Below, in pieces: positions 53,181-64,000 of a DNA stretch of 64,000 nucleotides. A program made the translations under genes and the position numbers. Origin of the DNA: Tillus elongatus (lineage: Eukaryota > Arthropoda > Insecta > Coleoptera > Cleridae); the NCBI GenBank assembly GCA_964006375.1, contig OZ023265.1, forward strand, positions 151,742,047 through 151,806,046. The letters run 5' to 3'. The notes beneath the pieces are model-generated. The model searched no databases. It was not told the origin of the DNA and saw only the letters and a program-made list of their open reading frames with translations. Positions within the stretch are counted from its first letter, which is position 1; each line of letters opens with the position of its first letter.

Positions 53181-55042
53181 CACTTATCGTGATTTTGCTG
53201 AACATCGCCACCCAGAGGGTTGAAAGAGAGGTTAGGTCTAATCCTAAAAAACTCTGGAACTACACTTCCCGGCGCCATCAACACTTTTCTATTTGGAGTT
53301 CATCTAACCAACAACAGGCAGTTGACAGTTTCGCTTCTTATTTTGCAAGATGTTCTGATTCCAACCCCACCTCATCACCTACAGCCGGCAGCCTGGCTTC
53401 AGATGACGTCTCAGTGTTTTTTGTTGATGACTACAGATAATGAAATTTCTACAGCTGCTAAGAGAATTAAGGCTAACATGTCCTGTGGACCTGATCTAGT
53501 TCCTGGATTCTCGGTGCACGACTGCTTATATGCTTCCTTGACTCCACTTAAGAAAATTTTTAAATTGATTCTTAGATCTGGAACATTCCCCGCGATTTGG
53601 AAGCTGTCGCGAGTTTTTCCTATCTTCCAGGTGGGGGATAGTGGTGATCCATCAAACTATCGACCAATAGCCATACTATGTGTCTTCTGTGAGATTTTCG
53701 AGGCCTGCCTTTTTCAGCGAATACTGTTTCACATCAAAAACAGACTCTCTATCCACACGGTTTCATTCCACGGAGATCGACTGTGACGAATTTAGTTGAT
53801 GTTACACAGTTCATTGCGTCCGCTCTGGACCGCTCTTCACAGGTTGATGTTTTTTATACTGATCTATCTAAGGCCTTCGATTGTCTAAATCATTCCGTTC
53901 TAATTGACAGGATGAGGGCTATCTGATTCTCAGAGCGCTTGCTTGACTTATTCAGATCTTACCTGGATGGAAGGAGGCAATTTGTTGAGGTTAGGGGCTT
54001 CAAATCTAACACCTATCACATTACGTCGGGAGTGCCGCAGGGTTCCATACTCGATCCACTACTGTTCAATATATTTATTGGCCCGGTTAAATATGTTTTA
54101 CGCGTTCTTTTTTTAATGTATGCAGATGATATTAAGATTTTTGCAAATATTTCGAGTGCTGATGACTGTTTGCAGCTTCAGAACTGTCTTCAGATGCTTG
54201 ATGAATAGTGCTGTCAGGGTGGCCTTTCTATGAATGTTTCGAAGTGTTGTGTGATGTCCTTTACTCGAAATAAGCACTCAATTACTTTCAGATACAATAT
54301 AAGGGGGCTTTTGCTTGATCGCCTCAGGACGGTTGGACCTTGGAATTGTTTTTGATGGTACTCTATCTTTTAAACCACACTATTAGCAGACTGTCAGTTC
54401 TGCTTACAAAACTCTTGGGTTTCTGATAAGAAACAACAAACATTTCTCACTGAACGCCACCCTCTTCCTGCTCTTTCATTGTCTGGTTAGGTCCCGACTT
54501 GAATATGGCTCAGTTGTGTGGGCTACTACTTATGAGATACATGTGGCAAGTCTGGAATCTGTGCACACAAAATTTCTAAATGTTCTTAGTTTTCGTGAGG
54601 ATGGTCAATATCCTTCTATTGGTTTTCCTCAGGAAAGTTTACTTCTTCGCTTTAGTCTGCAGAGTCTGTCGATGCGCAGGCAGTGCAGTTTCGTTATATG
54701 TTTATACAAACTGGTTAATTCTGTGTCTGATTGCCCTGATCTGCTTCAGCAACTTAATCTCAATGTGCTTCGTGTTGCAGCACGTTTCCAGGCACATTCT
54801 ATCTCCCGACTGCTCGCACGCGATTTCTACGATCGTCTCCAATTTTCCAGATGTGCAGTGATTACTCTGTACTGCAAGAAGAACTAGATATCTTCTCATG
54901 TAATATATCAGAGATACAAATTGTTTTTCAAAGCGATGTAATTTGCGACTCTCTTTTGTGTAATTTGTTTGATTATTGTTTGTTATTATATTTTGTGTAT
55001 CGGCCCATCCTTAATTTGACTTTTAAGCTGTTGGATGGTGTA

Positions 55043-55121
<79 letters not shown>

Positions 55122-55158
55122 ATGAATGAATGAATGAATGAATGAATGAATGAATGAA

Positions 55159-55217
<59 letters not shown>

Positions 55218-55218
55218 A
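53181..55218 (+). pseudogene. LINE of the jockey/R1-like group, RT region to 3' tail
   Basis: Plus strand, several frames. From about 53190: EREVRSNPKKLWNYTS and ASYFARCSDSN (inter-domain region), AKRIKANMSCGPDLVPGFSV, a SNYRPIAILCVFCEIFEACL segment (RT fingers), VFYTDLSKAFDCLNHSVL (motif A, aspartates intact), GVPQGSILDPLLFNIF, FLMYADDIKIF (YADD intact), MSFTRNKHSITF, then RSRLEYGSVVWATTY. The endonuclease is absent (5' truncation). Frameshifts near 53440 and 53785 and stops near 53926 and 54208 break the frame. The element ends in a long (AAAT)n tail from 55042. Distinct from family L1a. Confidence 0.85.
55042..55218. repeat. (AAAT)n tail with an (AATG)n core
   Basis: About 20 AAAT units, then about 9-10 AATG units (55120-55158), then about 15 AAAT units. 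It is the 3' tail of the LINE ending here, later expanded and partly converted to AATG. Confidence 0.95.
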
Positions 55219-56322
55219 CATATACATACATTTCAACTGACCTTGGATGTGGGTTGACCCCCTTGTTATTTAAGACTTTTGTGGTGGATCGCACCACCGC
55301 GTAAGACTTGGTGTTACGATGCTGAAAATATGCCTAAAAGTCATTTAAAGGCAAAATTTACCTCTTGAAGCGATTTTCAATAAAATACGATAAGCGCGCT
55401 AAAAAGCGCCTGTTTTGTGTTCAAGTGACCACCCTGTATACTAAATTTGAATTCTCTAGCTTGATAGAAAATTAAGTAATTAAATTTTCAGTTTAAACGG
55501 AGAGCGCAAGCTAAAAAATTCCGTAGAATAGAAAGGTATACTTTTGAACGTTGGTAAGACTTTTGAACTTTTTTTAAATGAGCGGGAATTAGGATCTCTT
55601 GAACCGATCTACAATGTCAGTTTAAATTCAAAGTATTAATTTTTGTAATATGCCGTACAATTCTTATAAAATTTTTCCATTATAACGCGCTGGCTCTGTG
55701 ACCGATTTTTTTTAAATCGTCAATCATGAAACGGGTCTCTTCTAGTTGATATTTTTATTCAACTATATTACTGTGGTTAAAATTGTTTTGTACCACATTT
55801 AATTTATTGCTTAGATATAAATGTTTCTACAAGCACGCTTTACAAAGTAGCCACTAATAAACCTGTAGTAATTGCATCCTCTATTGCATACTTTTTTAGA
55901 ATAGATAGTTAAATGATAAACGTCCAATTATTCCTACAACAATAGGCAATGTTCTGATATTTGCCTTCAATACTCACTTATTATCTAACAACTTGATTTA
56001 TCTACCTTTCGGTTTTGTAAAATATTCCCAAGTCTAGAAGCACTTTTCTCTATTGTCATCCTCATTTAAATATACTGAATGTCATCGTGATTTAAATTCA
56101 CTCGCATTGACTATCTGTCAAGGTAATCGTTTTACCATTGTTGATCTTTTATTTCGCCAATTAGACGATAAGAATTAATTAGTTAATGTTAATTTAAAAC
56201 TACAGCTGCTCAGTATCTTCGTGACCTTCTGCCGCGAGAACATTGTATGATGGTCACGTTGAAATTACAATAACTACAATTATTCTTGAATAATAAGGAT
56301 TCGTGGGTAACTACTAAAAAAA
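55219..56322. other. Mostly unassigned, with diverged REP1-like patches
   Basis: A weak REP1 3'-block resemblance exists at about 55560-55640 (AAATGAGCGGGAATTAGG) on the minus orientation. Otherwise nothing recognised. Confidence 0.4.
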
Positions 56323-56475
56323 GTTTGTACGTAGCAGGTGTGTTAGGGTAGCGAATTTTTATGTTAAATATGTTTTGTGGTTTACGAAAAATATCAAATT
56401 TAGTAGAAAGTATAATCTTTATACTAGAAACTATGTAACATACTCCATCAAAATGTTCTTATTTCGGAAATTGAT
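56323..56475 (+). mobile_element. REP1 5' fragment, old
   Basis: GTTTGTACGTAGCAGGTGTG and the following 130 bases are a strongly diverged version of the REP1 5' segment. Truncated. Confidence 0.5.
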
Positions 56476-56489
56476 ATAACCCAATCTCC

Positions 56490-57800
56490 TGTCGAACAGT
56501 TATTGCGATCCCTTTGAACCACTCCAACAGCTGGACCTTGCAATATCTCGTATAGAATATTAAAACACTGTTATCGTCAGCTTTGCTACCCCATTTATCT
56601 GATCCTGAAAGAGTCATCCACTAGTAGTTATGTTCCTGATATTTGGTCTACGGCGGATGTTACAGTCGTTTTCAGAAAAGGAAATAAACTTTTACCGGAC
56701 AAATATCGATCCGTGGGTCTCATCCCCAAAATTTGCAAGATTGTGGAGCGGATTATTGTTAAGCAATTGATGCCTATTCTTATAGAGTGTGGCATTAAAG
56801 ACCATTCGCAGCATGGCTTTGTTCCCGGTAGATCCTTGTTAGCCAACCCCATGCGTTGCGTTAACGACTGGTCTAGATTACATGACAATGGACAGTCTAT
56901 GGATGTAATCTGTGTCAACTTTAGCAAAGTCTTTGATAAGGTTTCTCATGATCTGCTTGTCCAAAAATTGGAAATTGTTGGAACACGTGGCCTTTTGCTG
57001 TGCTGGATCAGGGCGATTCTATCCAATAGATCCTTTTCAGTCAAGGTGGGTTAATGCAAGTCGCGAATAATACCTGTATCCAGTGGTGTGCCTCAGGGAT
57101 CGGTCCTTGTGCCTTAATTTATGCTTCAGACTTACTCAGATAACTGAAGACCCGTAGTACAATATATACCGACGATACAAAAATATATGACGATACAGTT
57201 GCCGATGACGACACACTGCAGGAAGACGTGGATTTGAGGTTGGAAAAGTGTGGTGTGCTTCAAATGGGAGCGAGATATCCGCAGTTAGCAGGCCAACAGA
57301 ATTTGCACTCAGTCTGATCTTGGCATCATCATCTCGGCCAATGTATCGTGGACTTCCTAGGCGGAACAAGCCTCTAAAGAAGCCAACGGTATGCTCTACC
57401 TCTGAGGAAAGATCTTCAGTTCGCCGCCAATCTCTATTCGACATCTGAAATTCGGAGTTCTGGCCTGGGCGGCGACACTCAACAGAGTCCAACATAACGC
57501 TTCACGATGGCCCAGTGGATTCAGCGCTGTGCCTTATGAACAACGCCTTCATTTGATGAATATTCAGGCTCTAGGATGTAGACGGAGGAGAGCCGGTTTG
57601 ATACAGTTGTTTAGTGTCACACACGACCTGTTTCCATCATTTGTGACTTTGACAGAAATTCCATACTCCAGGGATACACCCTTAAGTTATGTAAAGAACA
57701 AATTAGAACATCTCATGGTCTGAGTTTCTTCCGCAACAGGGCAGGACATTCGATGACTAGAACTCCCTGCCGGACGGTGTGGTCATGTGAAAGTGGCGAA
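56490..57800 (+). pseudogene. CR1-like LINE, RT and C-terminal region
   Basis: Plus strand: YVPDIWSTADVTVVFRKGNK, then KYRSVGLIPKICKIVERIIV (RT fingers), SQHGFVPGRSLLANPM, VICVNFSKVFDKVSHDLL (motif A, with the usual DFSKAFD changed to NFSKVFD), VSSGVPQGSVL, then after frameshifts LGIIISANVSW, EANGMLYL, and AVPYEQRLHLMNIQALGCRR with ITHDLFPSFV-like residues to the C terminus. The YADD region (about 57165) reads YTDDT. The QHGFRSGRSCLTNL-like block is a CR1/L2/Rex hallmark. Endonuclease missing. Confidence 0.75.
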
Positions 57801-58964
57801 TTTAAATATGACAGGGTATCCAGCGACCTGTAAAACCTGGAAAAATCAGGGAATGTGAAATATCCCCTAAAATATCAGGGAAATGTCAGCGAAATTTGTG
57901 ATTGTACTCAAATGTCATGGAAATCATTCAGTATACCTGGAAATTATATTTTTGTAAAATTTTGTCACTGGCAGCTGCATTTTTATTATGATTTTATACA
58001 TATTATATGAATTTTCTCACGTTAATAGTTTTCTCATATCTAGGAAAATATATCTTGATAACAATGTGTCTTACCTTGGGTACCAATATCACTTAAATCT
58101 GCCAGTGAACGCAGCATATGCCACATCATGCGCCGATATAAATAGCGTCTTCTTCATCTATCTCAAACATGTTTCATATGTACATCTTAGAATGTTCTTC
58201 CTTGAATGCATAAAATGCAAAATGCGTTTTAGGTATTGCCTGAATGTGTTTATACTATTTACCCTTTATGATCCTGTTGAAAGTTGCAAAATAGACTTGT
58301 TTACATATTTATTTGATTTTACGGTTAGTTTCTTGTTGGTAATCCATTCAATCACAAGGATAATTTTGCAATCTATAGCAAAATTTTAGTTCTTGTATAT
58401 GTAGTGTATAGGGCCCTGGCCTTTGTATTATGTCTGTATTAATAATAATAATCAGATAACTTTATTGTTTGAGAAACTACAAAAATTTCGCATGCATAAA
58501 CTAAAAATTTTCTAGGAAAAACTGGTCAGGTCAGGTCAGACAGGTCAGAGAGCTGATTGATAGAAAATAAATTACATGAAGATTTGGAAACAATTTGTTT
58601 CACAAGAATTCGCAATTTTCTTACAAAAATTGGCTAAGTAATCTAACACGAAAATTATATAAGTATCTTTTTACAAGATTTTAATAAAAGATTTTTACAC
58701 AAAAATTAGCTAAAACGTGAATTCGAAAACATTTTTTACAACAACTTATTAAATAATTAATTAATAACATTATTATCTATCCGCTAAAGCCAAATTTGGA
58801 ATGAATTATTGTTTATCACTATAAGAAACTTATTTATACCAATTTGCAAGACAATACACCAAATACTTTTCTAGATATCAAAGAAAATCGACATTTAATG
58901 TCTCAGGAACATCGAAATTCAAATTTCTGAGGAAAATCCAGATTCAATTTGTCACTATAACTGC
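57801..58964. other. Unassigned, with a possible hAT terminus
   Basis: CAGGGTATCCAGCG at about 57806, followed by CCTGGAAAAATCAGGG, resembles the ends of hAT-type elements. A CCCTG that might be the other end occurs near 58411, without a convincing target duplication. A 133-codon frame (57988-58389) is hydrophobic and F/Y-rich with no motif, probably chance. Confidence 0.35.
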
Positions 58965-59165
58965 TTGTAATAAGTACACTTGGACGTCGTAAATCGCCCC
59001 AGCACTGTTTAAAAAAAAGCGACTATCGTTTCACTAACCAAGTTAGCGTCATCAGTGGATGAGAATTCTGTAGATATTTTAATGATTGTGTTGTGGCGAT
59101 TTGGGCTCTTCAAGTGTGCTTATCAGTGCCCATCACTGGCTCCAATCTTCACTTAGGCTGTATCT
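58965..59165. mobile_element. Inverted PLE 3'-end remnant
   Basis: Minus strand: hammerhead-like motif then GGGGCGATTTACGACGTCCAAGTG, ending near 58970. Plus strand: GTTGTGGCGATTTGGGCTC and onward to about 59165. Both match the tail of the PLE at 20795-23270, so this is a collapsed head-to-head pair with the coding part lost. Confidence 0.6.
59019..59055 (-). ncRNA. Hammerhead ribozyme-like motif
   Basis: Minus strand: intact CTGATGA, stem II GCTAAC-TTG-GTTAGT, intact GAAA, then ACGATAGTC with a weaker stem III. Little stem I pairing is visible (TCCA before, GC after). Both conserved core boxes are perfect here, unlike in the two copies of the palindrome. Confidence 0.6.
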
Positions 59166-60229
59166 ATTTTAATTTTGAGCTTTAGGATGAGCTAAGTTTG
59201 GCTAAATTGTAATATTTTGATGCTAAGGATCTATTGCGGTTCTGTGTACCATTCGTTTTAGACCACTCCATATAAAATAAAACTCTGGACGCAGCAAGTG
59301 CGTTATGGTAGTGAATTTTCATAAAAAATGTTTTTATTGCAAATATGTGTGTTTTCTTTTTAAGAAAGCAGGCATCAATTTTGGTTACCAGTATAACCTA
59401 TATAGTAAAAACAATGTGCCATGTTTCATAAAAATAACTTTATTGTGTGAAAATGTACAAAAATTTCCAAAAGTAAACTTAAAGTGTTCCCGGAGAAACT
59501 CGTTTCTTGGTCAACCTTATAGGTTAATAGCAAATTGGGCCATTCAAATTTGAAGCATTAAAGAAAATTCGCTACCATAACGCACTTGCTGCCTCCCGAA
59601 TTTCTTTTCTTACAAACAATTTATTTCGATGGAAAATGGAAAAATGCAATAACATAAGGCGTGTTTGATTAAAAAGAAAAGAAAATTTGTATCACCAACG
59701 ACTTATGGGCCATTCTGTGATTGTAGAAATAATTTAAGATGTAGCTCAAGACACCCTATAATTAATATATATTATTTTTTTCATATCTTGTATAATAACG
59801 GATATATTGAGCTTTGTTGATTTTTTACGAAAATTCGACAAAAATTATATACCATTAAACGATCAACTCTATAGCTAAGACTACTGACAAAGCATCAGAG
59901 AAAGGGTCTACTTAAAAGAAATTTTCTGGAAACATTTTAGTAAAATGAAGGTCAATGACGGTTGAAACTAAGACTTCAGGGTTTGTAAAACATCCTTCTT
60001 GAGACATTTGATTTCCATAGCCCGTATTAGATTCAAGTTATTTGCCTAAATGTTGCCGATTTTGACGTTTTAAATCGCAACTTTGACGTTTGGAGGAAAA
60101 CCTCAATTTATTTTTCTTTAAATGCCTATAACTTTTTTGTCTTTTGACCTACAGCGCTTGGTATGCAACTTACATATAAGGATACAAACCCGCGTACCAA
60201 ATTTGGTTGTCCTTACTTTATTAATTCCG

Positions 60230-60231
<2 letters not shown>

Positions 60232-60304
<73 letters not shown>
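60232..60304. repeat. (TA)n, novel site within REP1
   Basis: About 36 TA units at a site where other REP1 copies have only GATATA. A secondary expansion. Confidence 0.95.
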
Positions 60305-60307
<3 letters not shown>

Positions 60308-60440
60308 AAAACACAAAATTTTCCGGGAAAACCTGGGCAGATTTTCCTGGCTAACGAACTTATCCAAGCCGTTTGCAAAAGGAATTTATTCACCAAATTT
60401 AATCAAAATCGGCCCATAATTTTTTTAGTTATCGGTGTGA

Positions 60441-60441
60441 T

Positions 60442-60517
<76 letters not shown>
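60441..60517. repeat. (CA)n(TA)n compound tract in REP1
   Basis: About 6 CA units then about 32 TA units at the standard site. Confidence 0.95.
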
Positions 60518-60524
<7 letters not shown>

Positions 60525-60724
60525 AACATATAAAAATTGAAACTGACCCCGGATATGTGTTCTGGGGGGCCTAATTATCGCTCATTTGAAAAGATTTTTT
60601 CAAAATTTAAAAGTCGGGATCTCCTCATTAGTGGTTTTTTTAAAGAAAATTCACTAAAAGATGTGCACACCAATTTGCGACCATAACACAGTTTTTTATT
60701 CAAGCATTCAAGCACCTAATTATT

Positions 60725-61340
60725 AAAAACTCTGAGGTGGAATGGGTAGACAAATACACATATTTGGGCCACGTGATAAGCATATCCAAAACCAACCAAA
60801 CGTGCGAGATAAACAGGAGAGTTATACTCTCCTGGGCGGCTTACGGCAAACTTAGAGACGTTTTCAGAAGCGACCTTCCGATATGCCTGGAAAGAAAACT
60901 TTTCAACCAAAATGTTTTACCGGTTATGACCTACGGCGCCGAAACACTAACCATTACCAACGCTTCTGCTAAGAAACTGAAAGTAACACAGCGCAAAATG
61001 GAGAGGTCGATACTTGGCGTTTCGTTACGTGACCACATTGACAATGAAGAATTACGCAGAACAGGAGTGGCTGATGTGGTCGTACATGTGGCAAAACTCA
61101 AGTGGAAGTGGATGGGACATGTGCCTCGCATGCAAGATGACAGGTGGACACAACGATTAGTTGAATGGAAACCCAGATCCGATAAAAGAAGCAGAGGAAG
61201 ACCACCAACTCGCTGGACAGACGACATTACAAAAATTACAAAAAACTGGATCGTAGCGCTCAAGACAGAAAAGAATGGACTCAACTAGGGGAGGCCTATG
61301 TCTAGCAGTGGACGCAGAGGGCTGATTGATGATGATGAAT
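60725..61340 (+). pseudogene. RTE-clade LINE, 3' end
   Basis: A 183-codon frame plus tail. EWVDKYTYLGHVISI begins in the RT thumb, followed by NQTCEINRRVILSWAAYGKL, LFNQNVLPVMTYGAETLTI, an RKMERSILGVSLRDHIDNEE segment, LKWKWMGHVPRMQDDRWTQR, RSRGRPPTRWTDDI, and a stop at 61288. The short 3' untranslated end with GCAGTGGACGCAGAGGG and a (GAT)n-like tail (ATTGATGATGATGA, about 61322-61336) is typical of RTE elements. The surviving frame is undamaged, but the endonuclease and RT core are missing by 5' truncation. Confidence 0.85.
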
Positions 61341-61709
61341 TAAAATGGTTCTTGGGATTTTTATGGCCGACGTTTCCCGGTTGCTAGGTTTGTGCGTGTT
61401 ATTCGTATTTTTTGCTTATCGTTGAGGCATTATTGATGCCTGTTGTACGAATCCATCTACGCATGGAAATTAACTACTTTGTCTATCAGGCATTGGACTT
61501 TAACCACTTAAATCGTTTTAATGTATGCCTCTTAGATTTTATTTTTAATTTGGAGAAAACTATAGCGTATTCAAAAATATTTTTGTATATTTTTGGGAGA
61601 AAGAAATTTCCGTAATAGCTGATTTACGAATTCGTCCGCGGTCTTAACAGAATGAAGATATGTGCCAAGTTTTGCTCAAATCAGTGAAGTATGTTTTGAA
61701 TGATCGCCC
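61341..61709. other. Unassigned sequence
   Basis: No gene. The last 60 bases (AAGATATGTGCCAAG) weakly resemble the REP1 body just before its TA site. Confidence 0.4.

Positions 61710-61799
<90 letters not shown>
61710..61799. repeat. (TA)n microsatellite
   Basis: About 45 TA units. A REP1 3' block is not recognisable after it. Confidence 0.95.
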
Positions 61800-61802
<3 letters not shown>

Positions 61803-63323
61803 GTGAGCGGCAAAATTATAGAAAAGTTCTCTAAAAGTGTGCGATTTCTTTTTTGACAAAATTCTTGGACACGTCAACCCTAGTTTTCAAAAATACGCAT
61901 TTTTCATAAAGTTTACGTTTCTCCCACTCCCGCCTATCACATATGACGTCATCGATTTTTTTTTTTTGAAATGACAACCTATTTATTATTTTGAACATTG
62001 ATCTGTCTACACGGTACCATTAAATTTTTGATACCTCACATTGTTAAATTTTCGAATGAAAGTCATTTAAATAGTGTAAAACATAACAACTCTATTCCAA
62101 ACAACAATAAAAAAATAACACACTAATAATAATTCACTAAAATTCACCCTGGCGCTTGTTCTTAAACATTGTGTAGATTTTTGTTCATGTCATTAATTTT
62201 TAACGTACTTTTCGATATTGAACATCTCTAATAATACCTTTTGTTAATTTATAAAGAAAAGCTAGCCTCAGTATGCCGTCGCTTACCAATTTATATTCAT
62301 GCAGGTGTTCGATTCTCATAAGCTCAAATAAGAAACTTTACATTTTCACGGTTGCCTCTGGTTAGTCTTAAATCGATAGTGTGCCATTTTACGTATTTAG
62401 TAGTAAATTAAGTCCATTCTAAGTTAATATTACATGACCTAAACGTTGTAACCGAATACATTTAGACCCTTACGTTATCTATCGGACCTCTGTCCGCCAC
62501 TTTATGATGGATGCCTGTTACCTCATTGGCACTAATTAGTTACTTTGAATATTCCACAGTTCGTGTGGGACCACGACTCCCAGTTTACGGTCTTATAACT
62601 ATTTTAGAAGTCCTTTGGGTCCTACTGTGATGTTTGAGGAGATAGAAGATTGTATACGGGACTTTGTTGGGTTGGTCAGTGATCGATAGAGGCACAACTT
62701 GATCTTTTGAGAGGCACACAAGTATGTCCCTAGTTTTCGAGCTTTATGTCGGCAGGATACATCTAAATCTTGGGCCACAAAATAAGAAAATGAAAGCTCG
62801 TAAAAAAACTTCGGTATATAACAAAAAAAATTAAGAGATCATTAAATGAAATTGCTCTAAATGTGTGCAAATTGAAGCTTATATAATCTATGTTATAAGT
62901 CACGACAATATTTTTCACCCCGCATTATCAATGCTTTTTTTTCAGGTCAGGACACTGAGATTTGGGTCGAATATAGGAATTGTAATATTTTCTACTGTCT
63001 GAGTTGAACCAATGATTGTTCATAACGTCATCAAACACGGCGATTTGACTTCACATTAGAATATCAAAAAGAAGCCAGTAAAGGGCAATAAAAATTCAGT
63101 TTTCGATTATAGACCTCACAACTAGATGCTACTTAGCACTTAGCAGTTATCCATAAACTACTACCTTATGGATAAATTCTTCAGGGTAGTGGGTCGGGTC
63201 GAACATACGAAATTAGATACGGGGATTTGGGTTAGAATTCCTCTATAATAGGAATTACAATATTTTTGACTGTCTGAGTTGAATCAATAATATTATCGCT
63301 AATAAGGTCATCAACCATACGGC

Positions 63324-63326
<3 letters not shown>
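61800..63326. other. Unassigned sequence with a diverged direct repeat
   Basis: No gene. About 62945-63050 and 63210-63315 are diverged direct repeats sharing GATTTGGGT, ACTGTCTGAGTTGAA and TCATCAA in the same order, with a spacing near 265 bp. Confidence 0.5.

Positions 63327-63404
<78 letters not shown>
63327..63404. repeat. (TA)n microsatellite
   Basis: About 39 TA units directly after the second of the diverged direct repeats. Confidence 0.95.
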
Positions 63405-63408
<4 letters not shown>

Positions 63409-63624
63409 GTATATTTATCACGTAGTAATTATAGTAACAGGGCAGAGGATTGAAAAAAAGTTAGTTGTTTGTAGGGTGGCATCTATGTATAACAACTTGT
63501 ACTAGAGCCGTTCCAGGCAACAAGTACCTAGTTCCGCAGATAGATGGCTACGTTGTAACACAGCTCACAGTACTCTCTCTGAGTTTTTCGATATATTATA
63601 GCCAAATTAGTTGATATATTTTGA

Positions 63625-64000
63625 TCTCGACATTGCTAAAGCCTTTGATAGGGTTTAGCATGCAGGCCTCCTTGAAAAACTTTTATCTTTAATTATCCGC
63701 TCCCTCTGATACTCTTCATTAGGTCACACGTGAAATGAAGGAAGTTCCGGGTTGAACACCTGGGAACCAGATCTAAAATCTACTCAGATTCCGGCAGGGT
63801 TCTTAACCTATGTATCTCCCGCATGGGCCACTGCGGCCGAGACACACATATCAATACCTATCAAATCGTGCAGAATAAAACTCTGAGAATGGTTACTGGA
63901 GTGCCATGGTTTATCAGAAATAGTCAGATTTACTCCGATCTGAAAATGCCCCAATACTTGAGTAACTCAACTATCTACTCAGTTTGACAAAGCCGCTTCT
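63625..64000 (+). pseudogene. Jockey-clade LINE remnant, runs off the window
   Basis: DIAKAFDRV followed by a stop, then HAGLLEKLLSLII (RT motif A region); after a large internal deletion, YVSPAWATAAETHISTYQIV, then QNKTLRMVTGVPWFIRN and SDLKMPQYL. The YASPAWG and NKTLR-PWFVRN blocks are hallmarks of jockey elements. The YADD region is deleted. The right end is cut by the window edge. Confidence 0.75.

Larger units (their letters stand above)
59283..60659 (+). mobile_element. REP1, complete copy with two TA tracts
   Basis: A 1.38-kb copy with both ends: CTCTGGACGCAGC at 59283 and hairpin plus CACTAAAA at 60659. The 320-bp segment ends near 59598. Besides the normal TA tract at 60454-60517 it has a second one at 60232-60304, where other copies read GAGATATAAATT. 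Confidence 0.85.

Noticed and set aside
54973..55297. Minus-strand frames of repeated LFIY units over the AAAT tail
   Set aside because: Translation of a tetranucleotide repeat; it is the LINE 3' tail.
57988..58389. 133-codon hydrophobic frame as a possible membrane protein or receptor
   Set aside because: No family motif, no clear periodicity of membrane segments, AT-driven F/Y/L composition, and it lies in likely transposon debris.

Overview
The window reads as intergenic or intronic DNA from an animal, most probably an arthropod. The evidence is the transposon community: mariner-type and pogo-type DNA transposons, several clades of non-LTR retrotransposon, Penelope-like elements (PLEs) with GIY-YIG endonucleases and hammerhead ribozymes, and a tRNA-derived SINE. 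There are also about twenty long (TA)n tracts. Nothing is bacterial or organellar. I cannot name the species.

The dominant component is an unnamed non-autonomous repeat that I call REP1. The complete form is about 1.37 kb and has a terminal hairpin, a 5' inverted repeat and a (TA)n tract at a fixed internal site. Near-complete copies lie at 1826-3192 (-), 7886-9244 (+), 14858-16458 (-) and 59283-60659 (+), with more than ten partial or variant copies elsewhere. Its terminal structure resembles Helentron-derived elements; this is a hypothesis.

Other layout, left to right: a CpG-rich island (560-1065); a palindromic PLE-like remnant between two TA tracts (4634-5115); a nested pair of TIR elements (5935-7309); LINE remnants at 7.3-7.9, 9.9-11.0 and 13.8-14.6 kb; a decayed mariner and a six-unit 346-bp satellite derived from it (16.7-19.4 kb); a candidate promoter and first coding exon of an unidentified host gene (20288-20682); a 2.5-kb PLE palindrome (20795-23270); a second PLE between TA tracts, with a textbook hammerhead ribozyme (26842-28159); a SINE (29860-30228); four copies of one LINE family (9.9, 30.6, 33.8 and 41.1 kb); an intact pogo-like transposon with a PHD finger (42512-45260); a second mariner (47705-48850); and further LINEs at 37.0, 53.2, 56.5, 60.7 and 63.6 kb.

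Only two coding regions look potentially functional: the 619-residue pogo-type transposase and the candidate exon at 20479. Almost everything else is broken mobile DNA. The most interesting material is the ribozyme-bearing PLEs, their association with TA microsatellites, the mariner-to-satellite conversion, and REP1.
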